A stretch of 64,000 bases of DNA from Spirochaetota bacterium (GCA_016934265.1 JAFGTF010000132.1:1-64000), one strand, 5' to 3'; positions 34,146-43,082 are shown, counted from the stretch's first letter. Translations and numbers: made by a program. The notes: generated by a model not told the origin, from the sequence alone.

Positions 34146-34850
34146 TTACAATCCGAGATAGGCCTTTTTGATGTGATCGTCTTTCAGAAGCTCGCTGCTC
34201 TTTCCTTCGGAGACTATCCTGCCGTTTTCGAGCACATACGCCCGGTCGGCGATCTGGAGGGTATGCTGTACGTTCTGTTCTATCAAAAGAACGGTAATCC
34301 CCTGCTCGCGCAGCGACTTCACGACTTTGAATACCTCGAGCACCAGTTTCGGCGCGAGCCCGGATGAGGGCTCGTCGATCATGCACAGCTTCGGTCTCGA
34401 CATCATGCCCCGCCCCATGGCAAGCATCTGCTGTTCGCCGCCGCTCAACGTTCTCGCCAGCTGCCCCGCCCTCTCCTTCAATTGCGGAAAAACCGCGAAA
34501 ACATGCTCGAGGGTCTTTTCTTTCTTTTTCCATGCCTCATTGGGATACGCCCCCATCTCCAGGTTTTCACGGACGGACATGATCGGAAAAAGTCTTCTTC
34601 CCTCAGGTATGTGCGCGATCCCGAGCTCGGCGATGGCATGAGGCGTCAAGCCGTCTATTCTCTCCCCTAAGAACCTGATGCGGCCCGATGCAGGACGGAG
34701 CAAACCGGAAATGGTATTGAGCAGGGTCGTTTTGCCGGCGCCGTTGGCCCCGACGAGTGCGATGATCTCAGCCTCCTCGATTCTCAGGGAAACATCCCAT
34801 AATGCCTGAACCCTGCCGTGATACGCATTGATATTACTGATTTCCAGCAT
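34146..34850 (-). CDS. livF: Branched-chain amino acid-type ABC transporter ATPase (LivF-like)
   Basis: 234 residues, the usual LivF size. Walker A is VGANGAGKTTLLNTISG, the signature is RTLSGGEQQMLAMGRGMM, and Walker B is PKLCMIDEPSSGLAP. With LivG it energises import across the inner membrane. Its start overlaps the end of the LivG gene by 17 bp, so the two are translationally coupled. As the last gene of operon D under the TetR-type operator, the substrate is more likely the regulon's organic compound than an amino acid. Confidence 0.85.
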   Translation of the reverse strand: MLEISNINAYHGRVQALWDVSLRIEEAEIIALVGANGAGKTTLLNTISGLLRPASGRIRFLGERIDGLTPHAIAELGIAHIPEGRRLFPIMSVRENLEMGAYPNEAWKKKEKTLEHVFAVFPQLKERAGQLARTLSGGEQQMLAMGRGMMSRPKLCMIDEPSSGLAPKLVLEVFKVVKSLREQGITVLLIEQNVQHTLQIADRAYVLENGRIVSEGKSSELLKDDHIKKAYLGL

Positions 34851-35574
34851 AGACCTGCTCCCCCAAATACACGTCGATAACGGTTTTGCTCGCGGCGATC
34901 TCCTGCGGTGTTCCTTCGGCGATCTTCTCGCCGTGATGGAGCACTATAATTCGGCCGCATATGCACATCATTGCCCTCATGACATGCTCAACCATGAAAA
35001 CTGTTACCCCCCTGTCCCGGATTTTCGATATAAGCTCCATGGCCCCGGCTATCTCTGTGGGATTCAAACCGGCCATGAGCTCGTCGAGCAGCAGCAGCTC
35101 GGGCCGAGTCGCCAGCGCCCGTGCCACTTCGAGCCGTTTCTGGCTGGCAAGAGTCAGGTCGCCGGCGGGGACCGTCTTCATCTCGGAGAGTCCGGCAAAC
35201 TCCAGCAACGAAGAAGCCTCTGCGCGTGCATCGGCTCGTGACAGCTTCGCAGGCGCCCCGAATAACGACCCCAGAAGAACATTTTCCAGAACCGACATAC
35301 CGGGAAAAACCTTTACCGATTGAAATGTCCGCGCTATCCCCTTTTTGCAGATCCTACACGGCCTCAATCCGCTGATCTTTTCCCCCTTGAACCGTATGAC
35401 CCCCGACTTGAGCGTAATCGCAGCGGATATCAAATTGAACAGCGTCGTCTTCCCCGCCCCGTTCGGACCGATAAGGCCGACGATCTCACCGCGGTCGACG
35501 TAAAAATCAACATTGGAAACCGCCGCCAAACCGCCGAAATACCTCGTTACCCTTTCTCCCTCGAGCACGTGCAT
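34834..35574 (-). CDS. livG: Branched-chain amino acid-type ABC transporter ATPase (LivG-like)
   Basis: 246 residues from ATG 35574 (MHVLEGERVTRYFGGLAAVSNVDF), directly after the permease stop; the track's 35649 adds a non-homologous lead. Walker A is IGPNGAGKTTLFNLISA. The family's C-loop is degenerate here: PAGDLTLASQKRLEVARAL reads LTLASQ in place of LSGGQ/LSYGQ, which is unusual because LivG normally keeps a recognisable 'LxYGxQR'. Walker B is PELLLLDELMAGLNP with Leu after DE, as in LivG. SD GGAGGTGGGG lies upstream. Confidence 0.85.
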   Translation of the reverse strand: MHVLEGERVTRYFGGLAAVSNVDFYVDRGEIVGLIGPNGAGKTTLFNLISAAITLKSGVIRFKGEKISGLRPCRICKKGIARTFQSVKVFPGMSVLENVLLGSLFGAPAKLSRADARAEASSLLEFAGLSEMKTVPAGDLTLASQKRLEVARALATRPELLLLDELMAGLNPTEIAGAMELISKIRDRGVTVFMVEHVMRAMMCICGRIIVLHHGEKIAEGTPQEIAASKTVIDVYLGEQVYAGNQ

Positions 35575-35575
35575 A

Positions 35576-36514
35576 TTACACAACCCCACCTCCTTTTCTC
35601 CACTTCTGTATAAGTCCGACGAGTCCTTTCGGCATGTACAATATTGCAATCACCAGAATGATACCGAAAATGAGCATGTAATAGTACGGAAACCTCGTTA
35701 TGAGGAACTCTTCGAGATAGGCAAAGATGGCGGCGCCTATGATGGGACCCCAGAGCTGCCCCGTACCGCCGAAGATTGCCATGAGAACAGGCATAAAAGA
35801 AAAAAGCGGATTAAACGCGATGAACGGATCGATATAGGTCCATCTCGTCGCCATGACCGCCCCGGCCGTCCCTATGAAGAAAGCGCTGATTGCAAAGGTG
35901 ACGATCTTGACCAGCGTCACATTAACACCGGTGTGGGCTGCGGCGTCCTCGTTTTCCCCGATACTCCGAAGGGCGAGCCCGAATTTGGAGCGCCTAACGA
36001 ATACTGCGACGATAAGCAGTATCACGAGATTTCCGTACATGATATAGTAGACGGTGTTGTGCCCAACCGCGATAACGAACCTTCCGCGCGTTCCCGTTAC
36101 ATGGAGCTCCCAGAACAGCAGCAGGTACGCGATGAGCATCACGAGTCCGAATGTGAATATGGCGAAATAAATACCTCTCAGCCGAAGCGTCAAAGCGCCG
36201 ACGAGAAGGGCGAGAAAGAAGCTGAAAAAACCGCCGCAGACGATGACGACGATCAGGGGAAGCTTCATCCCCAGTATAGCGGCGGTATAGATGCCGACCC
36301 CGAAGAATGCCGCCGGTGCAAGAGACATGTACCCGGTAGGGCCGGAAAAAAGGGCCCAGCTCACGGTAAGAACGATATACATGAAGATGGCGGTAAGTAG
36401 TATCACGGTATATGCAGGGGCGTAAAGAGGCAGCGTGATAAAAATGATAAGGAGAATCAGGATTACCAGTCCCCCTACCACTGACCTCTTGGTGAGTACG
36501 GTGCTGATATTCAT
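35576..36514 (-). CDS. livM: Branched-chain amino acid-type ABC permease (LivM-like)
   Basis: 312 residues, about eight to ten TM helices. It carries the LivM hallmarks FSGPTGYMSLAPAAFFGVGIYTAAIL near helix 3 and RRSKFGLALRSIGENEDAAAHTGVNV, the cytoplasmic 'S-x-x-G-R-x-x-x-A-I-R-x-N-E-x-A-A' ATPase-coupling loop. It pairs with LivH to form the channel. Tightly packed with its neighbours: 4 bp after LivH and adjoining LivG. Confidence 0.85.
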   Translation of the reverse strand: MNISTVLTKRSVVGGLVILILLIIFITLPLYAPAYTVILLTAIFMYIVLTVSWALFSGPTGYMSLAPAAFFGVGIYTAAILGMKLPLIVVIVCGGFFSFFLALLVGALTLRLRGIYFAIFTFGLVMLIAYLLLFWELHVTGTRGRFVIAVGHNTVYYIMYGNLVILLIVAVFVRRSKFGLALRSIGENEDAAAHTGVNVTLVKIVTFAISAFFIGTAGAVMATRWTYIDPFIAFNPLFSFMPVLMAIFGGTGQLWGPIIGAAIFAYLEEFLITRFPYYYMLIFGIILVIAILYMPKGLVGLIQKWRKGGGVV

Positions 36515-36518
36515 TTCT

Positions 36519-37388
36519 CTACTTCCCCATAATACCCGTCGGCTTCACAAGAAGCAGGAGTATGAAAATTATGTAGTAGGCGGCAAGAGACAAGCTCGGC
36601 TCGATGTAGCTCACTATGCTTCCGATGATACCAAGGATAAAACCCCCTATGAAACTGCCGGGAATGCTACCCAAACCCCCAAGGACGACCACGATGATGG
36701 CGATTATGGTATACTCGAGACCCATGGTGGCCTTGACCGGGTAGCACATGCTTAAAAGCACTCCGGCGAAACCCGCCATGAGAGCGCCGAAACCGAAGCA
36801 CAGCGCCAGCACATGGTTAATATTGACTCCCATAAGCCCGGCTGCAGCCGGGTCCTGGGCTGCCGCCCTGATGGCTTTTCCCAGACGGGTTCTAGCCAAA
36901 AAGAGATAGAAGGTTATCCCTATACCGACTGCAAACGCAAGGGTCACGAGACGATTGGCCGCGAATATCGCCCCACCGAGATTGACCGGAACCGAGAGGT
37001 AGGAATACCCTTTTATATCGGCCCCCCATGAAGTAATGGCAATATTCTGAATTATGAAAAGCAGGCCGAAACATGCGAGGAGAGAGCTTCCTTCGAACGC
37101 ACCGATGGATCCGGATGACTTTAAAAGACTCTTGAACAGCGTTTTATGAAGCGCAAACCCCGCCAGAAACAGAACAGGACCGCAAATAACGAGAGAAATC
37201 AGAGGATTGATATCGAAAAAGGTGTACAGCGACCATGTGCCGAACGCCCCGAGCATGATGAGCTCTCCGTGAGATATGTTCAGGACTCTGGCGACGCCGT
37301 ACTGCAAACTCAAACCCACTGCGATCAGGGCATAGATACCGCCGAGCAGTAATCCACAGATAAGTACATCGACGATTTTCATAATCAT
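36519..37388 (-). CDS. livH: Branched-chain amino acid-type ABC permease (LivH-like)
   Basis: 289 residues from ATG 37388. ICGLLLGGIYALIAVGLSLQYGVARVLNISHGELIMLGAFGTW is the conserved LivH N-terminus, and RTRLGKAIRAAAQDPAAAGLMGVNI is the coupling loop. About eight TM helices. The track's start at 37442 lies inside an intercistronic stem-loop and is unlikely. ATG 37382, two codons on, is an alternative. It follows the binding-protein gene in operon D. Confidence 0.85.
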   Translation of the reverse strand: MIMKIVDVLICGLLLGGIYALIAVGLSLQYGVARVLNISHGELIMLGAFGTWSLYTFFDINPLISLVICGPVLFLAGFALHKTLFKSLLKSSGSIGAFEGSSLLACFGLLFIIQNIAITSWGADIKGYSYLSVPVNLGGAIFAANRLVTLAFAVGIGITFYLFLARTRLGKAIRAAAQDPAAAGLMGVNINHVLALCFGFGALMAGFAGVLLSMCYPVKATMGLEYTIIAIIVVVLGGLGSIPGSFIGGFILGIIGSIVSYIEPSLSLAAYYIIFILLLLVKPTGIMGK

Positions 37389-37423
37389 AATGATGGCCTG
37401 TCGGTTCCGGTAGCATAAAGCAC

Positions 37424-37494
37424 AGGCTGCCTTGAAAGGCATATGACAGTTTATAAGATTGTATACCTATACGGATAGCTTTTCAAGACAGCCT
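37424..37494 (-). promoter_or_regulatory. Intercistronic stem-loop between binding protein and LivH genes
   Basis: AGGCTGCCTTGAAAG (37424-37438) and CTTTTCAAGACAGCCT (37479-37494) are nearly perfect inverted arms with ~40 nt between. In the mRNA they would form a long stem just after the binding-protein gene, a usual place for structures that protect or partly terminate the transcript so that the binding protein is made in excess. Confidence 0.5.
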
Positions 37495-37516
37495 ATATGT
37501 TACTTCCGGCCTGGTT

Positions 37517-38764
37517 TTACTTCGTCGGCCACGGCGGCTTGGGATATATGGCCTTCGCCGTTGCCTTTTCCTTCGGCCCGACAACCTCGAATACACCATT
37601 CTGCCACTGGCCGATCTGGCCTGCGTAACACTCGACCGCAAGAAGTCCGCCGCCGTCACCGAACATGTCGAACCAGGTTTCTCCCAGCACGGTATCGAAC
37701 TTTTCCGTCGCCAGTACGTCCCGTACCTTCTTCTGGTTCAGTGTCCCGGCCTTTTCGATGGCCTGCTCGAGGCACTGCAGTCCCGCATAATACGGCAGAT
37801 GGCCCCACCAGTCCAGTATATCCTCGGGGTAGCGTGAGATGAACTTCTCATAGAACTCCTTGGCTGCGGGAGAGCTTTTATAGTTCCAGGCGCCGTACGC
37901 AAGGACGCCTTCCACCACATCCTTGCCGAAAATCTTCTTGTACACGGCAAAGTTACCGCCGGGGCCGAATACAATGGCCTTCGGGTTGAATCCGAGCTCG
38001 ATCGACTGCCCTGTAACGAGGAAACCGGTGTCAGGATACGTAAAGGAGCAGAACGCATCGACATTGAGCGCCTTGGCTTCCTTCAATATCGGTGATACGT
38101 CCTTGATGTCGGGCGGGGTGCTCTTGACCAGCGCTATTTCGATTCCCCTCTTACCGAACTCTCTCGTCGCCACACCGGAATACTCTATGCCATGGAGGTC
38201 CTCGATAAAGATTATCGCGACTTTCTTCACTCCCCATTCCTCATAGAGGTCGGCCAGAGCGGGCATCTGGTTGTGGTCGGAGTAATTGAGGACTCCGAAG
38301 AAATAGGGCATCGCGGGAAGCATATCAGTGATTGTCGTCGCTCCACCCTCGGCGCCCATCAGGATATAGCCGTGCCTGTTTGCCACTGCGCCGGCGGCGA
38401 ATAGAAACGCGGTGCTCGCCGGGGGGAACACGAAATCGACTTTGTCTTCAAGCATCAGCTTTTCCAGCAGTCTCGTCATCGTACCCATATCGCTCTTATC
38501 ATCATAGATAATCGTCTCGATGGGTAACTTTTTCCCGTATTCCTCGACATAGATCCCGCCCTTCTCATTGATCTCATCGATCCACATCTTGTAGATCGGC
38601 CCGAACGCGGTCTCTTCATAGATAGCCAACGGACCCGAGAGGGGCCTCGCGGCACCGAACACAATCGAGTTTTTTTCTTTCTTTGATTCCGCCAGACAGG
38701 CGATCGGAAAGAGAGCGAAGGCAACCAGTACGATGATACAGATAACGTATTTCGTATATTTCAT
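37517..38764 (-). CDS. Periplasmic substrate-binding protein, LivK/AmiC-like
   Basis: 415 residues from ATG 38764 (MKYTKYVICIIVLVAFALFPIACLAES), giving a clean signal peptide; AAAGGAG is upstream. The mature protein begins NSIVFGAARPLSGPLAIYEE, the start of type I periplasmic-binding (peripla_BP_6) proteins, and continues with YDDKSDMGTMTRLLEKLMLEDKVDFVFPP and WGVKKVAIIFIEDLHG. Relatives bind branched-chain amino acids, amides, urea, and aromatic or short-chain acids. It is the first gene of operon D, so it decides the imported compound. Confidence 0.85.
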   Translation of the reverse strand: MKYTKYVICIIVLVAFALFPIACLAESKKEKNSIVFGAARPLSGPLAIYEETAFGPIYKMWIDEINEKGGIYVEEYGKKLPIETIIYDDKSDMGTMTRLLEKLMLEDKVDFVFPPASTAFLFAAGAVANRHGYILMGAEGGATTITDMLPAMPYFFGVLNYSDHNQMPALADLYEEWGVKKVAIIFIEDLHGIEYSGVATREFGKRGIEIALVKSTPPDIKDVSPILKEAKALNVDAFCSFTYPDTGFLVTGQSIELGFNPKAIVFGPGGNFAVYKKIFGKDVVEGVLAYGAWNYKSSPAAKEFYEKFISRYPEDILDWWGHLPYYAGLQCLEQAIEKAGTLNQKKVRDVLATEKFDTVLGETWFDMFGDGGGLLAVECYAGQIGQWQNGVFEVVGPKEKATAKAIYPKPPWPTK

Positions 38765-39059
38765 CTTCTTTTCTCCTTTTTTATTTTTTATTCGTCGTCT
38801 TCGAATAACGCCCTGCTGGGCCTGGATGAACACCCCCTTTCTTCGCCCGAATCTTCATTGATTCGAGGCTCTTGAAGAAGTTTGTTCTTTCCTCATGCGC
38901 CGTAAAAAAAGGAAGGCGTGTATATATTCATACTTTTAGAGGCCGTCTTCTTTTCGCAGGAAAAAGACACGAAAAGACGCCTGCCCCCGATACGCCGCTT
39001 CCCGGAAAAACTGTGTATCGCGTTCCTGCCGGCATACCCCTCCTTCCGTGCACTAAACA

Positions 39060-39110
39060 GAATACGTTCACTGAACACATTCAGTTTACCCGATACAAGA
39101 CAAATGTCAA
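39060..39110 (-). promoter_or_regulatory. Promoter D with 23-bp palindromic operator (ABC importer operon)
   Basis: On the minus strand, TTGACA (39105-39110) and TAAACT (39083-39088) are 16 bp apart; the palindrome at 39060-39082 abuts the -10. This leaves a ~295-bp leader before the binding-protein gene (38765-39059), in which no gene is supported. Confidence 0.75.
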
Positions 39111-39257
39111 TAAAAAAATCAGGAAAAAGAAATTTTTGAAGGATCAGCCTGGAAACGGAATGTTATATATTCGATAACCGCGGGAACCCGGATAATGACA
39201 AATGTGGACCAAGACCGCATCTCTTCAGTATCATGCCTCAAACGTATCGTAACCCCG

Positions 39258-39287
39258 AAAAAAAGGAGGCCCCGATGGAGCCTCCTT
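39258..39287 (-). terminator. Rho-independent terminator after the response regulator gene
   Basis: Read on the minus strand, AAGGAGGC, a 9-nt loop and GCCTCCTT form a perfect 8-bp stem followed by a T-run. It lies ~120 bp after the response-regulator stop codon and separates that operon from operon D. Confidence 0.8.
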
Positions 39288-39407
39288 GATTACTACCGAA
39301 CACTCATAAAACCAACGGTACCCTACTGTCCTGTTTCGATATCCCGCGACTTCACACTCGGGAAAAAGCGGAATAAACCGTCATGCGAACATTACCCGCC
39401 GTTTGCC

Positions 39408-39794
39408 CTACTGAATATTCAGCAACTCCTTTACTTTGGCGACAAGCACCTCCGGCTGAACAGGTTTATCAAAGAAATAATCAACCGGTAAATACTCCTC
39501 GTGAGGAGCAAAGCGGTACGGTACCTTCTTCTCCACGTGTACCGCAGTGAGAAGAATAATAGGAAGCTCCCTCAGTTTCAGTTGCTCCCGTATGGTTCTC
39601 GCGACATCAAACCCCTCGAAGTTATCGGGCATGAGTACATCGAGAATTATCAGATCGGGCTTCTCGGACCTGACCATTCCGAGCCCTTCCTCAGGACCGT
39701 AGGCAGATACTACGGAAAAGCCTTTCTCTTCGAGTACCAGGCGTATCATGTCCTGCAGGTCCTTGTCATCATCTATTATCAATATCTTCGACAT
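39408..39794 (-). CDS. Single-domain response regulator (CheY-like)
   Basis: 128 residues, receiver domain only: acidic pocket IIDDDKD, phospho-acceptor Asp in LIILDVLMPDN, Thr in ILLTAV and Lys in YFFDKPV. No output domain, so it would act by protein-protein contact. An insertion (HVEKKVPYRFAPHEEYLPVDY) before the last helix is characteristic of a subgroup of anaerobe receivers. It lies 14 bp after the flavoprotein gene, suggesting co-transcription. The kinase at 44859 is a possible partner, though that kinase looks degenerate. Confidence 0.85.
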   Translation of the reverse strand: MSKILIIDDDKDLQDMIRLVLEEKGFSVVSAYGPEEGLGMVRSEKPDLIILDVLMPDNFEGFDVARTIREQLKLRELPIILLTAVHVEKKVPYRFAPHEEYLPVDYFFDKPVQPEVLVAKVKELLNIQ

Positions 39795-39808
39795 GTAATC
39801 CCTCCGTT

Positions 39809-41149
39809 CTATGAAAGCTTGAGCAGGGCCGACTCGGCGGCATTGACATACTGGTAGGATACTGGAGAGGCTGTCAACGCCGGATGCGTCCCCATCTGGA
39901 AACAGGCGATATCATCTATCGTCATCTTATGCTGAATGCATGCACTGGCGACATTAACGAGCTCACCAACCGCTTTATCACCCATCATCTGCGTCCCGAT
40001 CAGCACCTTTGTCCTTTTTTCGAAAATCAGCTTTACCAGCTGCGGCATCATGCCCGGCATACTGCCCGGATGGCGGTTCGGGCCCGAAGCGACTCCAGTG
40101 ATGACGTCATACCCCTGCTCCTTAGCGAACTTTTCGGAGAGGCCTGCAACGGCAAAGCTGTGATCGCCGATGGCGGAAGAGAATACACCGATCGTACCGA
40201 CGCTCTCGCGCTGTACCCCGTACAGGTTGGCGCCTGCGATTCGAGCTTCGGAACTGGCGATCGACGCAAGCTTCAGCTTCGACGGCTTGCCTCCGAAAAA
40301 CGAGAACTTCTCCGCACAGTCGCCGCAAGAGAAGACGTTCTCATCGCTGGTGCGCATGGTCCGGTCGACCCAGATGGATCCGGTCGGCCCAAGCCGAAGG
40401 CCCGCGTTTTTGGCAAGGTCTATATTGGCGACCGTGCCGATTCCTACGATAACCATATCGGCTTCAAGGACGGATCCGTCGCCTATCTTCACGCCCTCCG
40501 CCTTGGTTTTTCCCTCGATCGAGACGACCTTGCTGCCGGACACGATATTGACGCCGCGTTCCTTCAGCAGTTTTTCCGCTTCTTCACAGAACTCTTCGTC
40601 AAAGGCAAGCTGCAGACAGTGCGGCAGGAGCTCGCAGATGGTGACATCCTTGCCTTCCAATTTGTTTATTTCGTCTGAGACTTCTACGCCGATGAAACCG
40701 CCGCCGATTACTACGATTTTCTTTGCGTTCTCCATGACCTTCTGCATCTTTGTTAGATGTTCGACGTCCTTGTATACCGGAAAGACGTTCTCTTTCTCGA
40801 ACCCCGGTATGGGCGGCATCATGGGGTGAGAACCTGTCGCTATAATCAGCTTTCCGTACTGAATCGTTTCATTCGACTTGGTGCTCAAGCTCAAACTCCC
40901 GCAGTCTATTGCTGTCACTTCGTCGAGCATTATTTCGACGTTGTTCTTCTCGAGCGGGGTATCCGGAATGAGGTTCTTCTCGGGGGTTCCCACCGTGCCG
41001 AATATGTACGGAATTCCACACGGGATGGGAACAAGCTTTTCCTTTCGCACAAGCAATATCTTCTTATCAGGATAGTGCCTTCTTGCCGTAATGGCGGCCG
41101 TCAGACCCGCCGCGCTGCCACCGATAATGACAACATCTGCCTTTTTCAT
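39809..41149 (-). CDS. CoA-disulfide reductase/NADH oxidase-like flavoprotein
   Basis: 446 residues, pyridine nucleotide-disulfide oxidoreductase. FAD motif VVIIGGSAAGLTAAITARR; redox Cys in LVPIPCGIPYIFG, the single-cysteine position of CoA-disulfide reductases and NADH:polysulfide reductases; NAD motif KIVVIGGGFIGVEVSDEI; second FAD motif ENVFSCGDCAE; and a C-terminal dimerisation domain. Possible reactions are CoA-disulfide, polysulfide or oxygen reduction with NAD(P)H. In an anaerobe it may protect the oxygen-sensitive AOR and corrinoid enzymes. SD AGGAG precedes the ATG. Confidence 0.85.
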   Translation of the reverse strand: MKKADVVIIGGSAAGLTAAITARRHYPDKKILLVRKEKLVPIPCGIPYIFGTVGTPEKNLIPDTPLEKNNVEIMLDEVTAIDCGSLSLSTKSNETIQYGKLIIATGSHPMMPPIPGFEKENVFPVYKDVEHLTKMQKVMENAKKIVVIGGGFIGVEVSDEINKLEGKDVTICELLPHCLQLAFDEEFCEEAEKLLKERGVNIVSGSKVVSIEGKTKAEGVKIGDGSVLEADMVIVGIGTVANIDLAKNAGLRLGPTGSIWVDRTMRTSDENVFSCGDCAEKFSFFGGKPSKLKLASIASSEARIAGANLYGVQRESVGTIGVFSSAIGDHSFAVAGLSEKFAKEQGYDVITGVASGPNRHPGSMPGMMPQLVKLIFEKRTKVLIGTQMMGDKAVGELVNVASACIQHKMTIDDIACFQMGTHPALTASPVSYQYVNAAESALLKLS

Positions 41150-41715
41150 ACTTTACTCCTCCGTTTATGTAATATTATGGTCACCTCCTGAGGCAGGATT
41201 CACTCTTTTGATTTGATCCAGCCTGGAAGAAAAACGTCCGGGAAATAAAAACGAAACGACCACTATGTTCCATATTTCTTCCTTAATCAAAACTGTATTG
41301 GGAAGGGATAAATAATTATTGCAATTGTCATTCGTTATTATTATGTCATAAATTTGTCGATAATTCAATCATTTATTTTTCATAATAATAATTAATAGCA
41401 TCATTCATGTTACAAATACAGCCAAAAAAAACGGTTTTTAACAAATTACCGGGTATCCGTGATATATACACTCTACGGGATATAGCGAACGGATATATGG
41501 TGTGCCTTTTTTCGGTATACCGGTGTGATATAAATGTATGGCAGTAGTAAAGAAGCCGGCTTAATACTCCTTTCCAAGCTAACAAACGGCACCTCGTAAT
41601 CATACGAATACTGATCGAAACATTCATTCTACAGAAAAATTATTAAAACAGGAATCCGCTTCACACGTAGCGTTTGGATTACTATCATTGAGTAAAAACA
41701 CGAAGGGGAGGCTGA
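41150..41715. other. AT-rich intergenic region
   Basis: 566 bp between divergent genes, clearly richer in A+T than the flanking genes (around 41280-41420 especially). It must hold the promoters of the flavoprotein (-) and AhpD-like (+) genes. The 84-codon frame at 41373 has no sensible composition and is not accepted. Confidence 0.5.
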
Positions 41716-42060
41716 ATGGAAACCCAGCTGGAATTGAATGAAGAACGTATCAGACTGTTTGAGAGGTTTAAACAGGTACTTCCGGAAGTCGGTTTCGCAG
41801 TACTCGGTATGCTCGACACGATCTATAAGGACGGTGCTCTCGATGCAAAGACAAAATACCTCATCGCCCTGGCCGTTGCGCTCAAGGCCGGCTGTACCAA
41901 TTGCATCCTCGCTCAGACTACGAGAGCACTGGAGACCGGCGCAACAAAAGAAGAAATACTAGAAACCGTTTCCGTGGTGGTGGCGATGAGCGGTACGACA
42001 GGCACGGCGGAATCGCTTCGCGTAATAAAACTGCTCGACGAAATGGGAAAGCTCGACTGA
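41716..42060 (+). CDS. Carboxymuconolactone decarboxylase/AhpD-like protein
   Basis: 114 residues, a single all-helical AhpD-like domain. LDAKTKYLIALAVALKAGCTNCILAQTTRALETGATKEEILETV has the C-x-x-C and downstream His-like position (Gln here in 'CILAQ' rather than the usual H). AhpD members reduce peroxiredoxin AhpC; CMD members decarboxylate lactones. The CxxC supports a thiol-redox role. SD AAGGGGAGG precedes the ATG. The radical SAM gene follows on the same strand after ~185 bp that hold nothing recognisable. Confidence 0.8.
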   Translation: METQLELNEERIRLFERFKQVLPEVGFAVLGMLDTIYKDGALDAKTKYLIALAVALKAGCTNCILAQTTRALETGATKEEILETVSVVVAMSGTTGTAESLRVIKLLDEMGKLD

Positions 42061-42245
42061 GTTGATTGTAAAAACTCCGGCATATACCGTACTGCAAGCA
42101 GTATATTATTTTGCATGAGAAAAAAAAGGGAGTACCGCTTTACAAATACTCATTACAAGGGCTGAGATCGGATTTGCTTTCTTTCTTCAAGTGAAAGGGC
42201 AGATCTGTTTCATTTTTGTTCGGATTACATTATGAGGGGTTACAT

Positions 42246-43082
42246 ATGGAGTTTAATCGTACGGAAGCGGAGGTTCGCGTGGAGATACAGCGTCTTCAAG
42301 CCGGTATCACCGGCTTACGCACGCATGGTTCGTTCCAGGCCACAAGCACCGGCCCGCTCGTTCCCGGCTGTAAGATATGCACGCATATGGCGCATATGTC
42401 CTTTCAGCTCGGGTTCCGCTGCAACGCCGACTGCCCTTTTTGTTTTCTCCATACCTATCAGGCCGACCATCCCGACGATGATGAAACGTACTATCGGCGG
42501 GCGCTTCTGAAAGAGTTTCACCGGCGCAGGGACGAGCTGGAGGGGGTCTCTCTGACCGGCGGCGAGCCCCTCTTACACCTGCCCGAGCTGGAGGCTGCCG
42601 TATGCGAAATGAGGGAAGCAAAACCGGGTCTGCACTTCTGGGTCTATACCAACGGTATCCTCGCCGATGAAGAGCGACTCGGTGTTCTTCAGTCTCTCGG
42701 AATCGGAGAAATACGGTTCAACCTCGCGGCGGGGAATTACGGCGGGATAATGCTGAAAAATCTCGAACAGGCGAGAAGAATGTTCGAGTACGTTGTCGTA
42801 GAAGTACCGTCATATCCGAAGCAGAAAGACCTTTTGATGGAGAGCCTTGGAGAGCTGGACCGTATAGGAATAGATCAATTGAATCTCCAGGAGCTTCTGG
42901 TGACCGACGCCAACGCGAACAAGCTCGAGGGAGAGGGATACCAATCGGGTATCCTGTTCCTTAAAAAGTATTTTCTCTACGGAAGCAGAAGAATGACATA
43001 CGAGGTGATGCAGCACTGCATTGACGAGAAATATTCATTTACAGTCAACGATTGTTCGGCAAGCAGATTTGGCAGGGAATAA
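42246..43082 (+). CDS. Radical SAM protein
   Basis: 278 residues from ATG 42246, which has GAGGGG 6 bp upstream; the track's 42216 lacks an SD. The cluster motif is LGFRCNADCPFCFLH (C-x3-C-x2-C), followed by the SAM-binding GVSLTGGEPLLH and WVYTNGILADEE. A preceding GCKICTHMAHMSFQ holds two further Cys. Family: general radical SAM/SPASM-like activases or tailoring enzymes; the C-terminus ends in NDCSASRFGRE without a second cluster domain. Just downstream are the dispersed repeat at 43179 and the broken URO-D gene. The reaction is unknown. Confidence 0.85.
   Translation: MEFNRTEAEVRVEIQRLQAGITGLRTHGSFQATSTGPLVPGCKICTHMAHMSFQLGFRCNADCPFCFLHTYQADHPDDDETYYRRALLKEFHRRRDELEGVSLTGGEPLLHLPELEAAVCEMREAKPGLHFWVYTNGILADEERLGVLQSLGIGEIRFNLAAGNYGGIMLKNLEQARRMFEYVVVEVPSYPKQKDLLMESLGELDRIGIDQLNLQELLVTDANANKLEGEGYQSGILFLKKYFLYGSRRMTYEVMQHCIDEKYSFTVNDCSASRFGRE

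Noticed and set aside
38872-39177. 101-codon plus-strand ORF over promoter D
   Set aside because: Overlaps the TetR-type operator and promoter of the opposite strand, with no domain.
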